A stretch of 64,000 nt of DNA from the NCBI GenBank assembly GCA_900539625.1, contig UQCW01000001.1, positions 62,001-126,000 on the forward strand, read 5' to 3'. How positions within the stretch are numbered: the stretch's first letter is position 1; each line of letters opens with the position of its first letter. This document shows positions 45,717 to 52,684 of this stretch, one piece after another. The stretch comes from an uncultured Prevotella sp. (GTDB lineage: Bacteria; Bacteroidota; Bacteroidia; Bacteroidales; Bacteroidaceae). The position numbers and the translations under genes were made by a program. The notes beneath the pieces are model-generated. The model was not told the origin of the DNA, did not search any database, and saw nothing but the letters and a program-made list of their open reading frames with translations.

Positions 45717-46658
45717 ATGGAAACCGTTAAATGTCTCATTCTCGGCTCCGGTCCTGCAGGATACACCGCAGCCATCTATGCCGGTCGTGCGGGCTTGTCT
45801 CCCGTCCTTTATGAAGGAATCCAACCTGGCGGGCAACTGACCACCACCACCGAAATCGAGAACTTCCCTGGCTATCCGGAAGGCGTTGACGCCAACGACA
45901 TGATGGACGACATTAGAAATCAGGCGCTGCGTTTCGGTGTGGAAATCCGTTCTGCTATTGCCACAAAGGTCAGCCTCTCTGAAGCCCCCTATGTCGTTGA
46001 ATTTGACGACGACACCACCGTGCAGTGTCACGCCCTCATCATCGCCACGGGCGCCACAGCCAAATATCTCGGCCTCTCCGATGAAACCAAATATCGCGGA
46101 GCCGGTGTGAGCGCCTGCGCCACGTGTGACGGCTTTTTCTATCGCAAGAAGACCGTGGCCGTTGTCGGCGGCGGCGACACAGCCTGCGAAGAAGCCACCT
46201 ATCTCGCTGGCCTCGCGAAGCAGGTTTACCTCATCGTCAGAAAACCCTTCCTCCGTGCCTCGCAGGCCATGCAGACCCGTGTGGCGGAAACGCCTAACAT
46301 CAAAATCCTCTTCGAGACCAATGTCACCGGACTTTTCGGAGCAGATGGCGTGGAGGGCGCACATCTCGTTCATAAGAAAGGCACGCAGGACGAACACACC
46401 TCCGACATCGCCATCGACGGCCTCTTTCTGGCCATCGGGCACAAGCCAAATAGCGACCTCTTCAAACCCTGGGTGGAAACCGACGAATTGGGCTACATCA
46501 AGACCCAAGGACAGACGCCCTGCACCAACGTTCCAGGGGTCTTCGCCGCTGGCGACGTGGCCGACCCGCTTTATCGTCAGGCCATCACGGCAGCAGCCTC
46601 GGGATGCAAGGCCGCTATAGAGGCAGAGAGATACCTCGCTGCCAACAACCTGAAATGA
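45717..46658 (+). CDS. trxB: Thioredoxin-disulfide reductase
   Basis: TrxB reduces thioredoxin with NADPH. The 313-residue flavoprotein has the FAD motif GSGPAGYTAAIYA (10-22), TATGA, the redox-active disulfide CATC (C134-C137) in SACATCDGFF, the NADPH motif VGGGDTACEEA (150-160) and the second FAD motif GVFAAGDVAD. The length is standard. It is followed by a long terminator hairpin. Confidence 0.96.
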   Translation: METVKCLILGSGPAGYTAAIYAGRAGLSPVLYEGIQPGGQLTTTTEIENFPGYPEGVDANDMMDDIRNQALRFGVEIRSAIATKVSLSEAPYVVEFDDDTTVQCHALIIATGATAKYLGLSDETKYRGAGVSACATCDGFFYRKKTVAVVGGGDTACEEATYLAGLAKQVYLIVRKPFLRASQAMQTRVAETPNIKILFETNVTGLFGADGVEGAHLVHKKGTQDEHTSDIAIDGLFLAIGHKPNSDLFKPWVETDELGYIKTQGQTPCTNVPGVFAAGDVADPLYRQAITAAASGCKAAIEAERYLAANNLK

Positions 46659-46731
46659 CCCCTCCCAATCGGGGCCAGTCAGCCACGTTGTTGGAAGTAA
46701 CGAACAAAAGAATAACCAACCTACACTAAAA

Positions 46732-46787
46732 GAGGGGGTGGTCTGAACAAGGGCGAGATGTAATGCCGCCCTTCAGACCATCCCCTC
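46732..46787 (+). terminator. Long bipartite terminator hairpin after trxB
   Basis: GAGGGGGTGGTCTGAA pairs with TTCAGACCATCCCCTC, and an inner AGGGCG / CGCCCT stem continues it, forming an extended hairpin of about 22 pairs. It is followed by ATTTGTCTTT, 73 bases after the trxB stop. Confidence 0.8.
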
Positions 46788-47219
46788 ATTTGTCTTTACA
46801 CGCGCACGCCGCTTGCGTATGCCTTGTCAACATGACAAATATGCCGACCGTTGCAATATATTCCCTCGTTTCGGTCTGTCGGTTTTCATAAATTTGTAAC
46901 TTTGCAGTAGAAAAGCGTGTTACGGTTTTTCGGAACAAAGTCAGATGGCAGGCAAAGGCAGAAATCGGCGCCCCTGTAGAAATTCCTTGTGGCCATCGCC
47001 GTATGAGCCGTTTTTGGATAAGCAGGTCTTCAAAATCATGTTATACGATTCAAACAGATTTAGAACACCCATCTTAGAAAAAAAAGAGACGTACTGAAAA
47101 TCCGTTCAGACTTCCCAAAATAAAGATTCTGACGGAGATGAGTTTAATTCAGTCGGGAAAACAGGTGTAGCCCGTGATTCCGAAAAAATCAGAAAACGCC
47201 CTAAAGAAAATAATGTGCT
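46788..47219 (+). promoter_or_regulatory. Long leader of ndh with -7 box TAACTTTG at 46897-46904
   Basis: This 432-base stretch has no gene. TAACTTTGCAG matches TAnnTTTG and would give a ~310-nt untranslated leader. No known riboswitch was recognised. No -33 TTTG lies at standard spacing. Confidence 0.4.
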
Positions 47220-48602
47220 ATGAGTTTTAATGTACCAAATCCCAAGTCGGATCGAAAGCGTGTAGTTATTGTTGGAGGAGGTTTCGGCGGACTGAAGTTG
47301 GCCAACAAACTTCGCCGTTCGAATTTCCAGGTAGTTTTGATAGACAAAAACAACTACCACCAGTTCCCACCCCTCATTTATCAGATTGCTTCTGCAGGTA
47401 TAGAGCCGAGCTCCATATCCTTCCCTTATAGAAAACTGTTCCAGCGCAGGAAAAATTTCTTCTACCGCATGGCAGAGGTGCGTTCCATCTTCCCTGAACA
47501 CAAAATCATCCAGACGTCCATCGGTAAGCTCCATTACGACTATCTGGTTCTTGCAGCAGGAACAACCACCAACTTCTTTGGCAACCAGCATGTGGCAGAA
47601 GAAGCCATGCCGATGAAAACGCTGAGCGAGGCTATGGGTTTGCGCAATGCCCTGCTCGACAATTTTGAGCGTGCGCTGACCTGTGCCGGCGAACAGGAAC
47701 GCCAGGAACTCCTCAACGTCGTCATCGTAGGTGGAGGTGCCACAGGTGTGGAAATTGCGGGAGCTCTCTCAGAAATGAAAAAATACGTCCTTCCGAAGGA
47801 CTATCCCGACATGCCTTCGAGCCTCATGCACATCTATCTGATTGAAGCCGGAGAGCGCTTGCTCCCCGCCATGAGTCCCGATTCTTCAGCACACGTTGAG
47901 AAATATCTGCGCTCCATGGGCGTCAACGTGTTGCTCAACAAGATGGTGACCGACTATCAAGACCACCGCGTCATTCTGAAAGACGGCAGTTCGATTGCCA
48001 CGCGCACCTTCATTTGGGTCAGCGGTGTTGCCGCGCAGAAAGTGGGCAACCTCGATGCCTCGCATCTCGGTCGTGGCGCCAGAATCAAGGTCAACGCCTG
48101 CAACCAAGTTGAAGGACTCGACGGCGTGTTCTCCATTGGCGACCAGTGCATCATGACGGAGGGCGACCCCAACTGGCCAGGCGGACATCCGCAGTTGGCA
48201 CAGGTGGCCATTCAGCAAGGCGTTTTGCTGGCCAAAAATCTGCAGCGCCTTGAGAAAGGTAAGGAAATGAAGCCCTTCCGCTACCGCAATCTCGGAACGA
48301 TGGCCACGGTCGGCCGTAACAAAGCCGTTGCCGAATTCAAGAAAGTGCATATGGCAGGCTTCATGGCTTGGTTCATGTGGCTTGTTGTGCATTTGCGTTC
48401 CATCCTCGGCGTGCGCAACAAAATTGTCGTTTTGCTCAACTGGATGTGGAACTATTTCTCTTACGGTCAGTCCTTGCGCATGATCGTCTACGCCAAGAAA
48501 GCCAAGGAAGTTGTTGAGCGCGAACGCCGCCTCTCCTCCACCCATTGGGGAACAGACCTCCTCAGCGAAGGTTCGGAAGACCCCCACGGGCAGCAACAAT
48601 GA
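47220..48602 (+). CDS. ndh: Type II NADH dehydrogenase (NDH-2)
   Basis: This single-subunit, non-proton-pumping NADH:quinone oxidoreductase works on the cytosolic face of the inner membrane. The 460-residue product has the FAD dinucleotide motif VVIVGGGFGGLKLANKL (about 15-30), the NAD motif VVIVGGGATGVEIAGAL (about 160-176), a quinone-site region AQVAIQQG and a hydrophobic/amphipathic C-terminal membrane anchor (FMAWFMWLVVHLRSILG, then LLNWMWNYFS). The start is the ATG at 47220. An anaerobe may use it for redox balance or for residual oxygen removal; this is inference. Confidence 0.93.
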   Translation: MSFNVPNPKSDRKRVVIVGGGFGGLKLANKLRRSNFQVVLIDKNNYHQFPPLIYQIASAGIEPSSISFPYRKLFQRRKNFFYRMAEVRSIFPEHKIIQTSIGKLHYDYLVLAAGTTTNFFGNQHVAEEAMPMKTLSEAMGLRNALLDNFERALTCAGEQERQELLNVVIVGGGATGVEIAGALSEMKKYVLPKDYPDMPSSLMHIYLIEAGERLLPAMSPDSSAHVEKYLRSMGVNVLLNKMVTDYQDHRVILKDGSSIATRTFIWVSGVAAQKVGNLDASHLGRGARIKVNACNQVEGLDGVFSIGDQCIMTEGDPNWPGGHPQLAQVAIQQGVLLAKNLQRLEKGKEMKPFRYRNLGTMATVGRNKAVAEFKKVHMAGFMAWFMWLVVHLRSILGVRNKIVVLLNWMWNYFSYGQSLRMIVYAKKAKEVVERERRLSSTHWGTDLLSEGSEDPHGQQQ

Positions 48603-48731
48603 TGTTGTGCGCCCTCGCCTCCATCCCTAACCAAGACAACGGGGGTCCGCTTGGAATCCTCGTTACCGGCTTTCAATCGCCGCTGTTGCGGTCAGTTTCA
48701 TAAACACCTGTTCTCAAAAAATACGACAACA

Positions 48732-49337
48732 ATGTTTTCAGGAATCATAGAAGAAACCGCAAAAGTGGTTTCGCTTGAGAAGCATCAGTCCAACATCGAC
48801 ATCACGCTCACGTGCAGTTTCGTTTCCGAACTGAAAATCGACCAAAGCGTTGCCCACAACGGCGTGTGCCTGACGGTGGTCAGAACAGACAACGCCACCT
48901 ACACCGTCACTGCCATGGAAGAAACCCTTCAGCGCAGCAACCTCGGCGCCCTTCAAGTGGGCGATGAAGTCAACGTGGAACGCTCCATGCCCTTAAATGC
49001 GCGTTTGGACGGACACATCGTGCAGGGGCATGTCGACCAGACAGCCGTCTGCACCAAGGTGGAGAACATGGACGGAAGCACCGCCTTCACGTTCTCCTAC
49101 CAAAACGACCCTGTCATGGCAAAGCGCGGATATTTCACGGTTGACAAAGGCAGTGTCACGGTCAACGGCGTGAGCCTCACCGTATGTCGCCCAACGGATA
49201 ACACCTTCGAGGTGTGCATCATCCCCTACACGTTTGAACACACCAATTTCCACGCCATCCGCGTAGGCAGCGTTGTCAATATCGAGTTTGACATCATCGG
49301 GAAATACGTCAGTCGTTTGGCGCAATATGCCGGCTGA
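48732..49337 (+). CDS. ribE: Riboflavin synthase alpha subunit
   Basis: This enzyme dismutates two molecules of 6,7-dimethyl-8-ribityllumazine into riboflavin. The 201-residue product has the two lumazine-binding repeats: MFSGIIEETAKV with SVAHNGVCLTV in the first half, and GHIVQGHVD with TVNGVSLTV in the second. The ATG at 48732 (MFSGIIEE) is the universal start of the family; the longer frame from 48651 adds 27 unrelated residues. No FMN riboswitch was recognised upstream. A strong terminator follows. Confidence 0.95.
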   Translation: MFSGIIEETAKVVSLEKHQSNIDITLTCSFVSELKIDQSVAHNGVCLTVVRTDNATYTVTAMEETLQRSNLGALQVGDEVNVERSMPLNARLDGHIVQGHVDQTAVCTKVENMDGSTAFTFSYQNDPVMAKRGYFTVDKGSVTVNGVSLTVCRPTDNTFEVCIIPYTFEHTNFHAIRVGSVVNIEFDIIGKYVSRLAQYAG

Positions 49338-49393
49338 ACGGACATGCACACACACCCGCGACGCATCGCGTGGTTTCCTTAGATAATTAGATA

Positions 49394-49431
49394 AACAGCT
49401 CCCGCTTTGGACTTCCATGGCGGGAGCTGTT
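49394..49431. terminator. Terminator hairpin between ribE and the GIY-YIG gene
   Basis: A perfect 12-bp stem AACAGCTCCCGC / GCGGGAGCTGTT encloses a 14-base loop and lies between the converging ribE and GIY-YIG genes. There is no strong T-run on either side. Confidence 0.7.
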
Positions 49432-49566
49432 GTGTTATGAAGGGGGAGACGTGACAGGAAGGGGAGGGCGAGATAGTATATGCTTTGGTCTACAGTGGAT
49501 GTTCAAAGTGAGTTTAGAATTATTGCTGTCCTGGATAGCAATAAAAACAATTTTAATACTGAAATT

Positions 49567-51606
49567 TCACTTTATCCTTTGGCTTGTCAACCATGTCATT
49601 TCGTTTAACCATCCGTTTTTGCGTGCTACTTGATACGCTGAAGCACAGCCTTCCTTAAAAGCACCACGTGTCATGTACTTACGTGATTCTATGAATACTT
49701 TCTCCCGAGTCCATTTAAGGTTATAATTTTGGGGACGCTTTAACCATGTCATTTCGTTAATCCAACCATTATCGATGGCTGATCTGTAAGCACTCGGAAC
49801 TCCCCTTCTAAATTCAACGCGTGAGGTATATCGGCGTGACTCTTCTATTACATTTTGTTTGTTTTGCCAATGTCCCGTAGGTTTGACTTTAGAAACGAAC
49901 CACGTCATTTCCTCAATCCATTTGTTTTTTGTTGCTTTATAATATGCGGTTGGTGCTCCTTTCTTGAATTCTTTTTTGCCAGTATATTTTGCACCCTCCT
50001 CAAACACACGCTCTTTTGTCCAATACCCATTTACTTTTGTTTTAATCTTTATCCAAGGTATTCTTTCCCATAGATCGTGTTTGGACGCATAATCATAAGC
50101 AGCATGACATCCTTTGAAAAAATTGGTTCTCGTTGAATATTTTTTAGATTCTTCTATTACGTTATCTTTATTTTGCCAATAACCTTGCGGTGCTTGGTCA
50201 CGGTCAAGCCATGTCATTTCATCTTCCCATTTATGTTTTCTTGCAGAAAAATGAGCAGCAGGCGATTTAAGGAAAAACTCATTCCATGTTTTGTGTTTTT
50301 TTGATTCTTCAAATACATGTTCTTTTACATTCCACCAGCGGGGAGGCATACGTTTACTATAAAACCATGGGAATGTTTCCTTATTCATCATTTTGTATTT
50401 TAGGGCAGCATCATACGCGCCAGAAGATTTTGTTAAAAATTCTGTTGGCGTTTCGTATTTTTCGGCTTCACGTAATACAGCTTTCCTTGTCCATTTCTTT
50501 ATCAAACTTCCCAAAGAACCAATATTTTCGCCAGTGAGATTTATATTATTGATTAACGTATAGTGAAGAATATCTCGGTAATAAAGCGATTGTACTCGTT
50601 CTTCACGTTGTCTCTCTACAACGGTAAGTCCCTTTACCAACACTTTGTAGTTTGGTATTTCTTGATTCATTTTTGTAAAATACTTGAAAACTGGGTCATT
50701 ATTACGAGTCTTATGCTCGTAATCTCTGCGTTCAATGTTATTGGTCGCTCCAATATAAGCATATTTATTTTTATCATCTGCATAAACGTATACCATATGA
50801 CCATGTCCCTTGAAAGTGTGTTCAAAACCTTTGGGTTTAAACCAAGGCATTTCTTTAAACCAATCATTCTTCAATGCATAACTATAAGCTGAGGGAGCAC
50901 CACGATGGAAATTACTTTTATATATGTATTTTTTTGCTTCTTGAAAGACATTTTCTTTATTCTTCCAATACCCCTTTTCTTTCTGTCTTGATTTTTTTAG
51001 CCATGTCATTTCATTAAGCCACCCCTTATCTTTCGCTGTAATATAGGCAAGATAACATTTTTTACAAAAATCTCTCCTTGAGTCATATTTATGAGACTCT
51101 TCAAATACATTACTTTGGATTTCCCAATAGCCAGCAGGTTTCTTATTTGTTTTTGACAACCAATCCATTTCGTTAAGCCAGCCATTAATTTTTGCTGAAT
51201 CAAAAGCCCGACTCTTCTTTCTTCGAAATTCTGTAACTGACTTGTATTTTTTAGACTCCATTATTACATTCTCTTTGATTTTCCAATATCCAGAAGGCTT
51301 ATGTTTACTGGGGGCCAACCAAGTCATTTCTTTTAGCCAATCATTTTTTTTTGCAATAGTATATGCAGTTATTGCATTGTTCATAAACTCTGTAACAACT
51401 GTATATTTTTGGGATTCTTCAAAGATAGCATCTTTTGTCCATTTGATGGGTTTGGCTATCGGATGCACTAACCAAATCATTTCGTCTAACCATCCGTTTA
51501 TATATGCTACACGAAATGCCCTTGATTTGTTTCTTTTAAATTCTGACCTTGAAGAATATTTTTTGCTTTCCTCAAAAACAGTTTCTTTTGTCCATTTCTT
51601 CTGCAT
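49567..51606 (-). CDS. GIY-YIG domain protein flanked by eleven ~50-residue repeats
   Basis: The protein is about 679 residues (start ATG 51606, MQKKWTKE; a longer frame from 51669 overlaps the promoter). Five repeats (about 5-270) and six repeats (about 371-679) share the pattern W-T-K-x-x-V-F-E-E-S-K-K-Y, x-x-x-F-K-x-G-x-x-A-Y, A-x-K-N-x-W-L-N-E-M-T-W. Between them is a GIY-YIG nuclease-like domain (about 271-370): VYVYADD then AYIGATNNIERRDYEH, with the catalytic-type Arg after YIG and candidate Glu in VERQREERVQ. Similar repeat proteins are seen with phage-type homing endonucleases (recalled, not searched). The gene is AT-rich compared with its neighbours and stands alone, which suggests horizontal acquisition. 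The role may be DNA cleavage or regulation; this is not established. Confidence 0.8.
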   Translation of the reverse strand: MQKKWTKETVFEESKKYSSRSEFKRNKSRAFRVAYINGWLDEMIWLVHPIAKPIKWTKDAIFEESQKYTVVTEFMNNAITAYTIAKKNDWLKEMTWLAPSKHKPSGYWKIKENVIMESKKYKSVTEFRRKKSRAFDSAKINGWLNEMDWLSKTNKKPAGYWEIQSNVFEESHKYDSRRDFCKKCYLAYITAKDKGWLNEMTWLKKSRQKEKGYWKNKENVFQEAKKYIYKSNFHRGAPSAYSYALKNDWFKEMPWFKPKGFEHTFKGHGHMVYVYADDKNKYAYIGATNNIERRDYEHKTRNNDPVFKYFTKMNQEIPNYKVLVKGLTVVERQREERVQSLYYRDILHYTLINNINLTGENIGSLGSLIKKWTRKAVLREAEKYETPTEFLTKSSGAYDAALKYKMMNKETFPWFYSKRMPPRWWNVKEHVFEESKKHKTWNEFFLKSPAAHFSARKHKWEDEMTWLDRDQAPQGYWQNKDNVIEESKKYSTRTNFFKGCHAAYDYASKHDLWERIPWIKIKTKVNGYWTKERVFEEGAKYTGKKEFKKGAPTAYYKATKNKWIEEMTWFVSKVKPTGHWQNKQNVIEESRRYTSRVEFRRGVPSAYRSAIDNGWINEMTWLKRPQNYNLKWTREKVFIESRKYMTRGAFKEGCASAYQVARKNGWLNEMTWLTSQRIK

Positions 51607-51648
51607 AAATAATACGATGATTGGTTGATAATGGTTGTAATTTAAATG

Positions 51649-51680
51649 CAAAGGTATAAACAATTCCATTGTTATGTAAA
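51649..51680 (-). promoter_or_regulatory. Bacteroidetes promoter TTTA-N20-TACCTTTG for the GIY-YIG gene
   Basis: On the minus strand, -7 TACCTTTG (51656-51649) is preceded by TTTA (51680-51677) at 20-nt spacing. Transcription would begin near 51640, which supports the ATG at 51606 as the true start. Confidence 0.6.
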
Positions 51681-52040
51681 TAATATTACTATTATCTTAA
51701 TGAAAACCTATTATGTCGCCCTTTGTTATATGCATAGGTATATAAAACAAATATTTACATGAACAATAAAACCATGATAATATTAAAGATATTACTGATT
51801 GATAAATTTTTTAAAACAAAAATATAACCATGAGCAAGATAGTCATTTTAACGGACAGTCAGTCTGTAGTCAATTGATAAGATTAACCGCCACCTAGAAC
51901 CAAGTCTTTTCGACTAGGGGGCTTACTTAAGAAAAAAATATATCACGAAGTCCTATTTTACGGGGCTTCGGGAAGGATTATTATGTCCTTTGGAGTATTC
52001 TGGTCACCAAAAAAAAACTATAGAAAATACAACACGAGAA
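51681..52040. other. AT-rich intergenic region, no gene
   Basis: There is no ORF of note. It contains a hairpin at 51890-51921 (CCACCTAG / CTAGGGGG with one mismatch) followed by GCTTACTTAAG. The rest is low-complexity AT. Confidence 0.5.
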
Positions 52041-52061
52041 TTTGGAACCTCTATTTGTCGG

Positions 52062-52215
52062 CGAACGCCGTCTCGCGTTCAACCGTTTCAAGTCCCAGAT
52101 GCGGTCGTTTCAAGTCCCAGATGCGGTCGTTTCTGGGCCCAGACACGGGCGCGTCTCTTCCCAGATGCGGATGTGCCTCCTCCCAGATGCGAATGTACCT
52201 CGTCCCGCGTTCGTC
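52062..52215 (+). repeat. 22-bp tandem repeat TR22, array 2 (six clear units plus one degenerate)
   Basis: Units start at 52084, 52106, 52128, 52150, 52172 and 52194, each exactly 22 bases. The first two are identical (CGTTTCAAGTCCCAGATGCG, then GT). Later units keep TCCCAGATGCG and vary in the first ten bases. The upstream 52062-52083 is a degenerate unit. The leader at 52041-52067 matches that of array 1. It lies about 470 bases upstream of the EF-G2 start. Confidence 0.8.
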
Positions 52216-52579
52216 AAAAAGCATAGGCATATAATCTTGAACGACAAATTCTTAATTATAGATTGCACTTTAATCTTGCATCAATAGAATAATCAGATTT
52301 TTTTGACTCAGGTCAAAACTCACTTGTCCCGTGATTCCTTGTCTCCCATGAAGTCGTGTCAGATTTCGGTCAAGAGATCCGTTGTCTACGTTTCTGGTAA
52401 AGCGCTTGGCGCGTGTTGCAGAATGGCCGTCTGGCAGTTGGACAGACGGAATCACAAACTTTTTCCGTGGAACAAAGAAGCAGACGTTATGTGGCTAATT
52501 ATAAGCGATTTTGGTAAGAAGTGTTTTAATTGTAAGGTGGATATATCGGAAAACCATGCTAAATAACATACTTTTAAGA
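52216..52579. other. Region between the TR22 array and the EF-G2 promoter, no gene
   Basis: The short frames do not resemble any family. A hairpin-like GCCGTCTGGCAG…GACAGACGG at about 52425-52449 is the only structure noted. Confidence 0.45.
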
Positions 52580-52611
52580 TTTGGCGGTTTCGAATTAAAT
52601 AGGTATGTTTG
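52580..52611 (+). promoter_or_regulatory. Bacteroidetes promoter TTTG-N20-TATGTTTG for the EF-G2 gene
   Basis: TTTG at 52580-52583 and TATGTTTG at 52604-52611 are separated by exactly 20 bases, the consensus arrangement. Transcription would start near 52618, giving a leader of about 67 nt. In Bacteroides the homologous gene is activated by the CRP-like regulator Cur during carbon limitation. A Cur site may lie upstream, but none was identified here. Confidence 0.75.
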
Positions 52612-52684
52612 CGATACGTAAGTGGGAAACCATGTTTCTCCATTAAAAACCAAGGTTCACTAACCATTTATAATCTATAGCATC

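Noticed and set aside
52062..52215. Possible CRISPR array
   Set aside because: Repeats are contiguous 22-bp units with no unique spacers of constant length, and no cas genes are present.
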